Of a stretch of 64,000 nucleotides of DNA, positions 33,074 through 41,761 are shown piece by piece. The position numbers and the translations under genes were made by a program. This DNA is from Anaerofustis stercorihominis DSM 17244 (GTDB lineage: Bacteria; Bacillota; Clostridia; Eubacteriales; Anaerofustaceae), in the NCBI RefSeq assembly GCF_000154825.1, contig NZ_DS560019.1, positions 372,001-436,000 of the forward strand. The letters run 5' to 3'. Numbering within the stretch: position 1 is the stretch's first letter; each line of letters starts with the position of its first letter. The notes below the pieces were generated by a model. It had not been told where the DNA came from. It ran no database searches and saw only the letters and a program-made list of their open reading frames with translations.

Positions 33074-34497
33074 ATGAAAGAAGTAACGATAGATTATGAA
33101 GAAAACGAAAAACAAAAAATTTTTCACAAAAGCAGTGAGGAAGAAGTATTATACGGAGGAGCAAAAGGAGGAGGCAAAAGCTGTGCTTTAGTAATGGACG
33201 CACTTAAATATGCACTTATATATAAGAAAAGCACAATATACCTCTTCAGAAAAACCTATGATGATTTGGAGGCAAATCTTATAAGTGAATGGTTCAATAA
33301 AGTACCGAGTATAATATATAAATATAATGCGTCAAAAAAAATCGCAACATTAATCAATGAAAGTAAAATATTTTCAGATTCGTATCCAATTATAATGACG
33401 CCATAAGATATGACGGAAGAAGTATTGATTATATCGGAATAGATGAACTTACTCACTTTGAAGAGGAATGGGTACAGATATTACTGTCGTGTCTTAGAAG
33501 TCCCAAAGGATACCCGACATTTTTCAGAGCTACGGCAAATCCGGGCAATATCGGTCATGCTTGGGTAAAAGCAAGATATATAACATCTACTGACTATGGT
33601 AAAAAAATATATGAAGACAAAAAAAACGGGAATAAAATAAAATTTATACCTGCAAGAGTATATGATAATAAAATCTTAACGGAAAATGACCCTAAATATA
33701 TAAGAAGACTTGAAAATCTGCCCGAAGCTAAGAGAAAAGCATATTTAGAAGGTGACTGGGATATATATGAAGGTAGAGCCTTTCCAGAATTTGACGAAGG
33801 AATACATATCGTAGATGACTTTGAAATACCAAAACACTGGGTAAGATGGATGGCTGTGGATAACGGATATGCAGACCCTTTTTACTTTGCATGGTTTACG
33901 ATAAGCGAAGACGGGATAGTTTATCTTTACAGAGAATATACGAGAAAACACACAGATATAAGGATCCCGTATTCAGAACAAGGTAAAAATGCAATGGAAA
34001 TGATGACAAAACCTTATGTCGATGAAAACGGTGAAATAAAAGAAGAAACAGAGGATATTGAAGTATGTGTCGCAGGGCTCGACGCTTTCAATAAACATCA
34101 TAGGGATATAAGCGGGAAAACCCTCATTGATTATTATAGACAAGGAGGCTTTACCGTTCCGTTTACCAAAGCTATAACATCTAGGGAACTCAGGAAAAGC
34201 ACTTTTCATGAATATTTAAAACCAATAAATGATAAAAATACAGATACCGATTATGCAAAGTTTCAAGTTTTTAAGTCGTGTAAAACGTTCATTGAAACAT
34301 TTAAAGATTTAATGGAAGAAGAGGGAAACCCGGAGGTCGTGGCTGACGATAAAAATGATCATGCATACGATGCGGTTGGATACGGATTAATATATTATCA
34401 CTCTGACAAGAGTAAAAAGACTGTTAAAGAAAAAAGGATTGAAACATATAAAAATGAGGCAATAAAAAGAAAGAAAAAAACTAAAAAATATTTATAA
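33074..34497 (+). pseudogene. Phage terminase large subunit, broken by one frameshift
   Basis: The N-terminal frame (33074-33406) has Walker A GGAKGGGKS near residue 35 and ends in SDSYPIIMTP before a stop. In the -1 frame, open from 33376 to 34497, the protein resumes as RFVSNYNDAIRYDGRSIDYIGIDEL (Walker B), SCLRSPKGYP, ATANPGNIGHAWVK, then the RNase H-like nuclease (MAVDNGYADPF, VAGLDAF, NDHAYDAVGYG). The break is at about 33365-33378 and fits loss of one base. Together about 474 codons, a full-length terminase with all motifs kept. No portal, capsid or integrase gene is near. An ATG at 33850 could express the nuclease part alone. Confidence 0.85.
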
Positions 34498-34551
34498 ATC
34501 ATTTATTTATATCTGCATTTTCAAGTATAATAAAATAAAAAGGATAATATA

Positions 34552-34929
34552 ATGGGATTTTGGATATTCATGCTATTAATGAATTTATTGCTGCCTATAA
34601 TTATGATAATCTTCGAGAAATTATTTACTAAAAATATACCAAAGACAATCAATATGGCTTTCGGATACAGAACATCAATGTCGATGAAAAATGAAGATAC
34701 ATGGACGTATGCTCATAAGCTATTCGGAGATATATGGTATAAATTAGGTATTGTGTTATTAGTTTTATCAATTATAGCTTCAATATTTACAATAGGTAAA
34801 AGTGATGATTTTTTAGGCAATGTAACTATCGTAAATGAGTCCATTCAATTGATTGTTTTGATAACACCTATATTTTACGTAGAGAAAAAATTAAAAGAAA
34901 CATTTGACAGTAACGGAAACAGAAAATAA
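34552..34929 (+). CDS. SdpI-family membrane protein
   Basis: 125 residues. Three hydrophobic segments (about 3-22, 62-82, 95-113) and the SdpI-type loop NMAFGYRTSMSMKNEDTWTYAHKLFG. In Bacillus, SdpI gives immunity to the SdpC toxin and signals to its own regulator; many short orphan members are of unknown role. No sdpC-like toxin or regulator is visible. It follows the terminase remnant by 55 bases and may have its own promoter. Confidence 0.85.
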   Translation: MGFWIFMLLMNLLLPIIMIIFEKLFTKNIPKTINMAFGYRTSMSMKNEDTWTYAHKLFGDIWYKLGIVLLVLSIIASIFTIGKSDDFLGNVTIVNESIQLIVLITPIFYVEKKLKETFDSNGNRK

Positions 34930-34967
34930 TATTTAGTAAGAAGCAATAATCAGTGGAGGTATGTATT

Positions 34968-35507
34968 ATGAAAGAAAAAAGACTTGATTTAAGAATTCCA
35001 AACGAAGAAAGAGCCAACTCCGCAAAAAGAACAACGGACATTTTATTCAAACTAAACAACACATTGCCGTTTTCAGATGAATATGATTTACTTTTAAAAA
35101 AATTGTTTACCGGAGGACTTGGAGAAAACTGTTATATCGCACCACCTATTTATATAAATCTTGCAGAAAATATTCATATCGGTAACAATGTTTCAATAAA
35201 TGCTTATTTTAAGTGTATGTCTGCAGGCAATATTTATATCGATGATGATGCACAAATAGCAATGAACGTTTCAATTATCACAAATAATCATGATTTTTAC
35301 GACAGACCCGTATTAACGATAAAAGACGTACATATAAAGAAAAATGCATGGATCGGAGCAGGATCTATCATACTTCCGGGAATAACAATAGGAGAAAACG
35401 CTATAGTCGGAGCGGGAAGTGTCGTAACACATGATGTCGAAGCAAATACTATGGTTGCGGGCAATCCTGCGAAACTTATTAAAAAGCTAGACCCGGATAA
35501 ATTTTAA
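34968..35507 (+). CDS. Hexapeptide-repeat O-acetyltransferase (maltose/galactoside acetyltransferase type)
   Basis: About 179 residues from the ATG at 34968; a GTG at 34953 is part of the SD (GTGGAGG). Seen: the N-terminal helical Mac domain (LLLKKLFTGGLGENCYIAPP) and left-handed beta-helix repeats (IGNNVSINAYF, ITNNHDFYDRPV with catalytic His, IKKNAWIGAGSIILPGITIGENAIVGAGSVVTHDV in part), ending AGNPAKLIKKL. It transfers acetyl from acetyl-CoA to a sugar hydroxyl; the natural acceptor is not known. Confidence 0.9.
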   Translation: MKEKRLDLRIPNEERANSAKRTTDILFKLNNTLPFSDEYDLLLKKLFTGGLGENCYIAPPIYINLAENIHIGNNVSINAYFKCMSAGNIYIDDDAQIAMNVSIITNNHDFYDRPVLTIKDVHIKKNAWIGAGSIILPGITIGENAIVGAGSVVTHDVEANTMVAGNPAKLIKKLDPDKF

Positions 35508-35580
35508 TAAAATATTTATATTACATAACTTTCATTCCGTTCACAAAACAATTTTCAGTTGCAGTTAAAAAACAGAACAA

Positions 35581-35618
35581 AAATATAAAAAGGATACATA
35601 TGTATCCTTTTTATATTT
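35581..35618. terminator. Perfect 38-bp palindrome acting as terminator
   Basis: Each 19-base arm is the exact reverse complement of the other (left arm AAATATAAAAAGGATACAT). It includes an A/T-flanked GGATAC stem and overlaps the stop codon of the MBL gene. It is bidirectional. Confidence 0.8.
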
Positions 35619-36426
35619 CTATAACGCTACCGCACTGAACTTCAACATAATTATCTTCAAATTCTTCACTGATTTTAGCAGATACCTTATATCCCGTGCA
35701 GTGACAAGGCATAATATAGTCGATATTTTCTTTCTTAAGCATACCTATCGTTTTATCAATCCTATCCTTATCTGCATTTATTAAATGCATGCCGGCAAAT
35801 AAAGAATATATTTTTTTACCTTTAAACATATCTTTTATATAGGATATGGCATTCATCACTCCCATATGAGAACATCCCATAAATAAAGATAAGCCTTTGG
35901 AAGTCTCAATTACTAATATTTGTTCATCATACATTAAATCCATAGACATCTTATTATTTTGCTTTAAATAAAATCCACTCGGTTTATTTTCAAAATCATT
36001 CTTATAAGGTATATTATTTACTAAATATATTCCTTTAAAGATTTCTTCCTTATTATAAATATAATGAAAATGTTTTTTTATATTATCATTTACTTCAATC
36101 CCATTAAAATAATATTTATTATTCTTTTTATTTATACTGAACTTTGGAATCAATGCTTTTTCACTAATATAAATACTTGGTATATTATCTATTTCATTTA
36201 GATAATCAAGTCCTCCCCCATGGTCATAATGTCCATGAGAAATAATTATCGCATCCAAATCATTTAAATCAATACCGAGCATTTCTGCATTTTTTATAAA
36301 TACATCGCTCTGCCCCGTATCCATCAATATCCTTTTATCACCAGTCTCAACCAGTAAAGAGAGACCATGCTCGGCTATAAGTTTTTTTCTATATACCATA
36401 TTTTCATTTAGAACAGTAATCCTCAT
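35611..36426 (-). CDS. MBL-fold metallo-hydrolase
   Basis: About 271 residues from the ATG at 36426, seven bases after GAAGGTG; an ATG at 36441 has no SD. The metallo-beta-lactamase metal motif is SHGHYDHGGG near residue 60, with further ligands in GCSHMGVMN (about 180) and MPCHCTG (about 245). The spacing fits the group often annotated as 7,8-dihydropterin-6-methyl-4-(beta-D-ribofuranosyl)aminobenzene-phosphate synthase-like, a label inherited from methanogens that need not hold here. Substrate unknown. It is divergent from purA. Confidence 0.85.
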   Translation of the reverse strand: MRITVLNENMVYRKKLIAEHGLSLLVETGDKRILMDTGQSDVFIKNAEMLGIDLNDLDAIIISHGHYDHGGGLDYLNEIDNIPSIYISEKALIPKFSINKKNNKYYFNGIEVNDNIKKHFHYIYNKEEIFKGIYLVNNIPYKNDFENKPSGFYLKQNNKMSMDLMYDEQILVIETSKGLSLFMGCSHMGVMNAISYIKDMFKGKKIYSLFAGMHLINADKDRIDKTIGMLKKENIDYIMPCHCTGYKVSAKISEEFEDNYVEVQCGSVIEI

Positions 36427-36623
36427 AATATACACCTTCATTCGATATAAATAATTATATCATATTTTGGCAATTATGATATTAAATAGTTTGCTTATCA
36501 ATTAAGTTCTGAAAATTCAGATAGACAGCGTGAAAAGTAAGTAAAATAAGGATTTTAGTATTGATTATATATACCAAATGGGGTAAAATAAAGTGTCGTT
36601 ATAAAGTACTAGGAGGTATTATG

Positions 36624-37904
36624 ATGGGAAATTTAGTAGTAGTCGGTTCACAATGGGGCGACGAAGGAAAAGGTAAAATAACAGATTACTTTACAGACAG
36701 ATGCGATATAGTTGTAAGAAGTTCAGGCGGGAACAATGCGGGACATACAGTTATAGCAAACGGCATTACATATAAGTTACATGTTATTCCTTCAGGTGTT
36801 ATCCAGGATAAACCATCAATTATTGGCGCAGGAATGGTAGTTGACCCTACATGGTTAGTTAAGGAAATGAACACACTAAAAGAACAAGGGGTCAAATTCG
36901 ATAAACTTATCATTGATAAAAGAGCGCAGGTAATTATGCCTTATCACAGAGTGCTTGATGAATTAATAGAAAAATCACTTGGTAAAAACGATATAGGAAC
37001 AACAAAAAGAGGTATCGGACCTGCTTACACAGATAAAATCAAAAGAAGCGGTATCAGGATTTGTGATTTAATAGATACACCTCTATTTGAAGAAAAATTA
37101 AAAATCAATCTTGAAGCTGTAAATAAAGAAATAGTGGAAGTTTACGGCGGAGAAGCGTTAAAATTCGAAGATATTTTTGATGAGTACAATAAATGTGCGG
37201 ATATTATAAGACAGTACGTAGATGACGCTACGGTTATTATTTATGATTACATCAAAAAAGGTAAAAAAGTATTATTTGAAGGTGCACAGGCAACACTTCT
37301 CGATATAGACTTCGGAACATATCCTTATGTTACATCATCTCATCCAACAGCAGCCGGAGCATGTATCGGTTCGGGCATAGGCCCTGCTTATATCGATGAT
37401 GTATGCGGTATCGCTAAGGCTTATACAACAAGAGTAGGAAAAGGACCGTTCCCTACTGAATTATTTGATGAAGACGGAGACTATCTAAGAGAAAAAGGCT
37501 ATGAATACGGTACTACAACGGGAAGACCGAGAAGATGCGGCTGGCTCGACGCGGTAATACTTAAATTTGCCGTAAGAGTAAATTCTCTTACAAGCATAGT
37601 ATTCACAAAACTCGATACTCTTACGGGAATGGAAAAAATAAAACTTTGTGTTGGATATAAATACAAAGATGAAATAATCACGGACTTCCCTGCAGAACTT
37701 ACCGTTCTGGGAGAATGTGAGCCTGTTTATGAAGAATTTGAAGGATGGAATGAAGATATTTCACAAATCAGAGATTTTGACAAACTGCCTGAAAATGCAA
37801 AAAAATATGTAAACAGAGTTGAAGAACTTTGTGAAGTTCCGATTGGTATAGTATCGGTGGGACCTGACAGAGAAGATACAATTATAAGACAACAATATTT
37901 ATAA
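36624..37904 (+). CDS. purA: Adenylosuccinate synthetase
   Basis: About 426 residues from the ATG at 36624, seven bases after AGGAGG (the ATG at 36621 is equally possible). PurA condenses IMP and aspartate with GTP to adenylosuccinate in AMP synthesis. Seen: N-terminal GSQWGDEGKGK P-loop, SGGNNAGHT, GTTKRGIGPAY, FEGAQATLLDIDFGTYPYVTSS, TTGRPRRCGWLD, and the late KLDTL guanine-binding motif. rsmI starts one base after its stop. Confidence 0.98.
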   Translation: MGNLVVVGSQWGDEGKGKITDYFTDRCDIVVRSSGGNNAGHTVIANGITYKLHVIPSGVIQDKPSIIGAGMVVDPTWLVKEMNTLKEQGVKFDKLIIDKRAQVIMPYHRVLDELIEKSLGKNDIGTTKRGIGPAYTDKIKRSGIRICDLIDTPLFEEKLKINLEAVNKEIVEVYGGEALKFEDIFDEYNKCADIIRQYVDDATVIIYDYIKKGKKVLFEGAQATLLDIDFGTYPYVTSSHPTAAGACIGSGIGPAYIDDVCGIAKAYTTRVGKGPFPTELFDEDGDYLREKGYEYGTTTGRPRRCGWLDAVILKFAVRVNSLTSIVFTKLDTLTGMEKIKLCVGYKYKDEIITDFPAELTVLGECEPVYEEFEGWNEDISQIRDFDKLPENAKKYVNRVEELCEVPIGIVSVGPDREDTIIRQQYL

Positions 37905-37905
37905 T

Positions 37906-38730
37906 ATGGAAGATAAAGTATATATAGTATCAACACCGATCGGTAATCTCGAAGATATGACCTTCAGAGCTATAAAGGTCTTAAAAGAAGTAGATGTTAT
38001 CTTATGTGAAGATACAAGACATTCAATAAAATTATTAAATCATTTTGAAATTAAAAATAAGCTGATTAGCTATCATAAATTTAACGAAAAGGAAAGAATA
38101 GATTATATTCTTTCCTTGATAAATGAAAACAAAACTTTGGCTTTGATTTCAGACGCGGGAACACCTTTAATCTCGGATCCGGGAAACATACTCGTAAAAG
38201 AATTGATAGAAAACGATATTAAATTTACCGTTGTTCCGGGAGCAAATGCACTTCTGCCGGCTCTCATATTATCCGGATTTAACAGTGAAGAATTTTTATT
38301 TATAGGATTTTTACCTAAAAAGAATAATAAAAAAGAAGAAAAATTAAACACATTAAAAGATTTTGATAAAACTTTGATTTTTTATTCTTCTCCTTACGAA
38401 TTGATTGATATGATAAAAGCTATTGACAATGTTTTAGGTGACAGGAAAACCGCTATATCAAAAGAAATCACAAAACTTCACGAAACTACGTACAGAGGAA
38501 CGCCGAAAGAATTGATTGCCATGTTAAATGATATGGAAATCAAAGGCGAATTTGTCATTGTGGTGGAAGGAAATAAGGAAGAAAAAAAATTACTTACAAA
38601 AGAGGAAGCAAAACAAATATTTGATATGGAAATTCAAAAGGGTGAACATCCTAAAGATTTAATAAAGAAATTAGCGAAAGAAAACAATTTAAACAAAAGA
38701 GAGTTATATAATTATTTAATGAAAAAATAA
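37906..38730 (+). CDS. rsmI: 16S rRNA 2'-O-ribose C1402 methyltransferase
   Basis: 274 residues. RsmI methylates the ribose of C1402 in the ribosomal decoding centre using SAM. Seen: N-terminal VSTPIGNLEDMTFRA, CEDTRH, ALISDAGTPLISDPG, PGANALLPALILSGF, the TP-methylase (tetrapyrrole methylase-like) fold order. The C-terminal extension (EAKQIFDMEIQKGEHPKDLIKKLAKENN...) is the helical tail of the family. The gene is coupled to purA. Confidence 0.96.
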   Translation: MEDKVYIVSTPIGNLEDMTFRAIKVLKEVDVILCEDTRHSIKLLNHFEIKNKLISYHKFNEKERIDYILSLINENKTLALISDAGTPLISDPGNILVKELIENDIKFTVVPGANALLPALILSGFNSEEFLFIGFLPKKNNKKEEKLNTLKDFDKTLIFYSSPYELIDMIKAIDNVLGDRKTAISKEITKLHETTYRGTPKELIAMLNDMEIKGEFVIVVEGNKEEKKLLTKEEAKQIFDMEIQKGEHPKDLIKKLAKENNLNKRELYNYLMKK

Positions 38731-38752
38731 AGCCCAAATATAGGGCTTTTTT
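38729..38752 (+). terminator. Terminator of purA-rsmI
   Basis: AAAGCCC (38729-38735) / GGGCTTT (38743-38749), loop 7 bases, followed by TTTTTT. Confidence 0.88.
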
Positions 38753-38768
38753 ATATCGAGAGGAAAAT

Positions 38769-39692
38769 ATGAATAAGACAAAAGAAACCTTTTTAACAAA
38801 ACCGATTGTAATATGTTTACTGGCATCCATATGCTGCATTTTATGGGGAAGCGCATTTCCGTCAATCAAGATTGGATATAAGCTTTTTAATATCGCCTCA
38901 GCCGATACGGCAAGCCAAATGCTTTTTGCGGGATTAAGGTTCACACTTGCGGGAATCATCACTATTATAATTGGAAGTATCATTTCCAAAAAGCTTTTAA
39001 TTCCTAAAAAAGAATCTTACAAATCTATATTTAAACTATCAATGGTCCAAACAGTCCTTCAGTATGTTTGTTTTTACGTAGGGCTCGCAAATACAACGGG
39101 AGTCAAGGCTTCCATAATAGAAGCTTCAAATGTTTTTTTAGCTATACTAATCCCTTCCTTGATGTTAAAACATGAAAATCTTACGATCAAAAAAATGCTT
39201 GGTTGTATTATAGGGTTTATGGGAGTCGTTATAATAAATTTAAATGGAGCGAGTTTAGACATAAACATGAAATTAAGCGGAGAAGGTCTTATATTCATGT
39301 CCGCGGTAATGTATGCATTATCTTCCATACTCGTAAAAGAATATTCAAAAAATGAACAGCCTGTGGTTTTAAGCGGATATCAATTTATTTTGGGCGGAAT
39401 AGTAATGATATTGATAGGAATATTTACGGGAGGGAAAGTAAGCGGTTTTAATTTGAATTCTACGCTTCTTTTGATATATATGGCTCTTATATCAGCTGTT
39501 GCTTATTCACTATGGTCAATACTCCTTAAATATAATCCCGTAGGAAAAGTTGCGGTCTTTGGATTTTTAAACCCGGTATGCGGTGTAATACTATCTGCAG
39601 TATTATTAAAAGAAGGAAATGTATTCAATATCCTTGGTATGATTTCTTTGATATTGGTTTGTATAGGGATATATATGGTAAACAGGGAATAA
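38769..39692 (+). CDS. DMT-superfamily (EamA) transporter
   Basis: 307 residues, ten predicted helices in two EamA repeats. Seen: N-terminal LLASICCILWGSAFPSIKIGY, the conserved AGLRFTLAGIITI and Asn/Gly-rich helix turns, and LLKYNPVGKVAVFGFLNPVCGVILS in the second repeat. It is probably an exporter of amino acids or related metabolites; the substrate is unknown. It differs in sequence from the EamA gene at 26250. GAGAGG SD; the promoter may lie within rsmI's end or this may be readthrough from the terminator just before. Confidence 0.88.
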   Translation: MNKTKETFLTKPIVICLLASICCILWGSAFPSIKIGYKLFNIASADTASQMLFAGLRFTLAGIITIIIGSIISKKLLIPKKESYKSIFKLSMVQTVLQYVCFYVGLANTTGVKASIIEASNVFLAILIPSLMLKHENLTIKKMLGCIIGFMGVVIINLNGASLDINMKLSGEGLIFMSAVMYALSSILVKEYSKNEQPVVLSGYQFILGGIVMILIGIFTGGKVSGFNLNSTLLLIYMALISAVAYSLWSILLKYNPVGKVAVFGFLNPVCGVILSAVLLKEGNVFNILGMISLILVCIGIYMVNRE

Positions 39693-39715
39693 AAAAACGC
39701 CTTAAGGCGTTTTTT
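39692..39715. terminator. Bidirectional terminator, perfect palindrome
   Basis: AAAAAACGCCTT / AAGGCGTTTTTT, 24 bases, overlapping the stop of the ribbon-helix-helix gene. Confidence 0.88.
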
Positions 39716-39878
39716 ATGACTTCTTCTTTTTACCCATGTTTCGTTCCAGTAAATGCTTGTTTAAAACAATGTTAATATACTGAGAAAATGACCTGTCGTC
39801 TAACTCTGCTAACTTCTTAATATCTTTAATAATTTGTTCATCCAGAGTAATACTAACTTTTGCTTTTAATGGTTTCAT
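39714..39878 (-). CDS. Ribbon-helix-helix (CopG/Arc-type) DNA-binding protein
   Basis: About 54 residues from the ATG at 39878 (MKPLKAKVSITLD), six bases after GGGAGG; a GTG at 39896 lies before that SD and is rejected. The beta strand KAKVSITLDEQ, helix IIKDIKKLAEL and helix SFSQYINIVLNKHLLE make one RHH domain, which would dimerise and insert its strand into the DNA major groove. The tail is Lys-rich. It is not paired with a recognisable toxin gene. Two direct AATACGAC repeats lie about 100 bases upstream (39977-39994), the type of arrangement RHH regulators bind. Confidence 0.8.
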   Translation of the reverse strand: MKPLKAKVSITLDEQIIKDIKKLAELDDRSFSQYINIVLNKHLLERNMGKKKKS

Positions 39879-39976
39879 AACTATCCTCCCATGCACATAC
39901 TAAACTCCGATATCTTATAATATATTATACTACCAAATTTTACCATTATCTCGTAAATATGATAAAATAATATATA

Positions 39977-39994
39977 GTCGTATTTTGTCGTATT
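39977..39994 (-). promoter_or_regulatory. Tandem AATACGAC direct repeats upstream of the RHH gene
   Basis: GTCGTATT at 39977-39984 and 39987-39994, ten bases apart (one helical turn). The same octamer is found at 16225-16232, 45004-45011 and 51027-51034, each in an intergenic region. Confidence 0.5.
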
Positions 39995-40008
39995 ATGTAG
40001 AAATATAT

Positions 40009-40034
40009 TAAAAAAGGAGATTTTCTCTCCTTTT
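40009..40034 (-). terminator. Terminator of the spoIIIA operon
   Basis: AAAAGGAGA (40012-40020), loop TTTTC, TCTCCTTTT (40026-40034); A-run gives the minus-strand U-tract. It overlaps the spoIIIAH stop region. Confidence 0.85.
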
Positions 40035-40674
40035 ATATACTTTTATTCATACTTGCACTGCTTTCACCAGTATTTTCTTTTGTTTTTTCATTTGTATCTG
40101 TCTTATCATCTTTATCGTCCTTTTTTGTATTGCTTGTTGCAATGGTTATTTTGGAAATATCTATTTTACATTCTTTATTTACTATATTTTGAACTTTGGA
40201 AGCATCTGCGGGACTCAGTTCATCTGCGTCCACAATTACATTAGCATACCCTTCATGGATAATTACTATAGCATCATCAAACCCTTTAGATTTGATTAAA
40301 TTTTCCACTACAAGCTCGGTTTCCGACAACTTTGAAATCGCTACACTTTCTTCAACCGCTTCCTTAACTATGTTCTTATCAGCCGAAGAATCCTTTGCGA
40401 TATTTTGAAGAGCTTCCAAATTCTGACTTCTTATCTTATCTCTGTTGAGTCTATATTCACTGAAAAATTCATCCGACAATTCTGCATTACCGCTGAGTAC
40501 ATCATCCTCGCTTATATTAGAAACAAGTGTAGCATTGCTTGGTTCATTATTATTTACATTAGCTACAGATGAACTGTCCCCCTTATAAAACAATGTATAG
40601 TTGGCAATGCTGATAACCAGTAAACACGTAACCAGCCCCACCAAAACTGCATTTTTTTTCTTGATTTTATTCAT
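40033..40674 (-). CDS. spoIIIAH: Stage III sporulation protein AH
   Basis: 213 residues. SpoIIIAH sits in the mother-cell membrane and binds SpoIIQ across the space between the two membranes, forming part of the feeding channel to the forespore. Seen: one N-terminal helix (AVLVGLVTCLLVISIANYTLFY), a coiled-coil stretch and a YscJ/FliF-like ring domain (about 105-175, ENLIKSKGFDDAIVIIHEGYANVIVDADELSPAD in part). A long charged Lys/Asp/Thr tail follows, longer than in Bacillus. It is the last gene of the operon, 13 bases after spoIIIAG. Confidence 0.93.
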   Translation of the reverse strand: MNKIKKKNAVLVGLVTCLLVISIANYTLFYKGDSSSVANVNNNEPSNATLVSNISEDDVLSGNAELSDEFFSEYRLNRDKIRSQNLEALQNIAKDSSADKNIVKEAVEESVAISKLSETELVVENLIKSKGFDDAIVIIHEGYANVIVDADELSPADASKVQNIVNKECKIDISKITIATSNTKKDDKDDKTDTNEKTKENTGESSASMNKSI

Positions 40675-40687
40675 AACCCCATTCTCC

Positions 40688-41254
40688 TTATATATTTTCT
40701 TTACTTGGTAAAACTACCACTTTATAACTAGGCAAGCTAAGTAACGCCTCTACACTTTTGGTTATGTAATACTGAACCGTCTTATTGCCCGCTCCGCTTG
40801 CCACAATAACAACTCCCACAACTTCGGGATATTTATCCTTAGTCGTAAATGGACTTTCATTGGAACCATCTCTTACCATAACGGCATCCTTTGAAGAATT
40901 ACTGCTGTCATTAGTATTTGCATCACCGCTTCCGGAAGTACTTGTAGAGTTGCTTTCATTATAAGCAATATTCTTTTCTATTTCTCCGTCGAGAGTTATA
41001 GTGACTTTTACATTCCCTACCCCGCTTACTTTACTTAAAGTTTCTTCAATACTCTTTTCCAAGCTCAATTTATATTCACTTGAAGATAATTCCTTAGAAG
41101 TCTCTTTTTTATCTTTATTATCGGAAGACGAGAATAAAGAAGAAAATAATATTAAACAAAGTCCGATTACCAGAAGTATTATGAGTAAAGATTTATTTTT
41201 ATCTTCACCCTTAATAAAATTATTAATGATACCGCTTAGTTTATCTTTATCCAT
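40688..41254 (-). CDS. spoIIIAG: Stage III sporulation protein AG
   Basis: 188 residues. N-terminal cytoplasmic segment, one helix (SLLIILLVIGLCLILFSSLF, about 19-38), then an extracytoplasmic ring-building domain with SLEKSIEETLSKVSGVGNVKVTITLDG in part and the C-terminal VVGVVIVASGAGNKTVQYYITKSVEALLSLPSYKVVVLP region typical of the family. In Bacillus it forms a large oligomeric ring. It overlaps spoIIIAF. Confidence 0.93.
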   Translation of the reverse strand: MDKDKLSGIINNFIKGEDKNKSLLIILLVIGLCLILFSSLFSSSDNKDKKETSKELSSSEYKLSLEKSIEETLSKVSGVGNVKVTITLDGEIEKNIAYNESNSTSTSGSGDANTNDSSNSSKDAVMVRDGSNESPFTTKDKYPEVVGVVIVASGAGNKTVQYYITKSVEALLSLPSYKVVVLPSKENI

Positions 41255-41760
41255 TACCCTACACTTCCTGTCTTAATATTTATATTATTTAAGTCCACTA
41301 AATATGTTTTACTTAAATAACTTTTTATCTTATCTTTCTTTTTTATGTCATTTTCATTTAAAGTAATATCAATTTCTTTAATATCCCCGTACATATCACT
41401 GTTTTGATCCTCATTTATCCTTACACTTACTTTAGAATCTATATAATATTTCTTCTTTATTATTCCATTTATACTATCGTTCAGCTTATTTTTATATTCA
41501 TCTATTATTAAGCTGTCAGTATCAATTACCCCTTCATTGATCTGACTTTCAAACGTATCTATCCTCACATAACTATCGTTTAAGAGAGAAGAAAACTCAC
41601 CTTTTTTAACTATGGTCAATATGGGAGCCAAAATGGATACCACGAGAAGTAAAGATATAAAAAACTTAATATATTTGTCATATTCTTTTGAAGGAGAAAG
41701 CAGCCTTAATATGCTTATTACCATTATCAAATATAAAAAATTCTTTGCAAAATCAGCCAT
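41254..41760 (-). CDS. spoIIIAF: Stage III sporulation protein AF
   Basis: 168 residues. Two N-terminal hydrophobic helices (NFLYLIMVISILRLLSP; FISLLLVVSILAPILTIV) and a soluble domain with YKNKLNDSINGIIKK and IKEIDITLNE, as in SpoIIIAF. It is a membrane component of the SpoIIIA channel. It begins one base after spoIIIAE ends. Confidence 0.9.
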   Translation of the reverse strand: MADFAKNFLYLIMVISILRLLSPSKEYDKYIKFFISLLLVVSILAPILTIVKKGEFSSLLNDSYVRIDTFESQINEGVIDTDSLIIDEYKNKLNDSINGIIKKKYYIDSKVSVRINEDQNSDMYGDIKEIDITLNENDIKKKDKIKSYLSKTYLVDLNNINIKTGSVG

Positions 41761-41761
41761 C

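Noticed and set aside
33362-33378. Programmed -1 frameshift in the terminase
   Set aside because: No clear slippery heptamer or following stem is seen at the break, and terminases are not known to need one; a simple deletion fits.
36503-36517. CodY box upstream of purA
   Set aside because: Only 12 of 15 match, although TTCTGAAAATT is shared with the his site; too weak alone.
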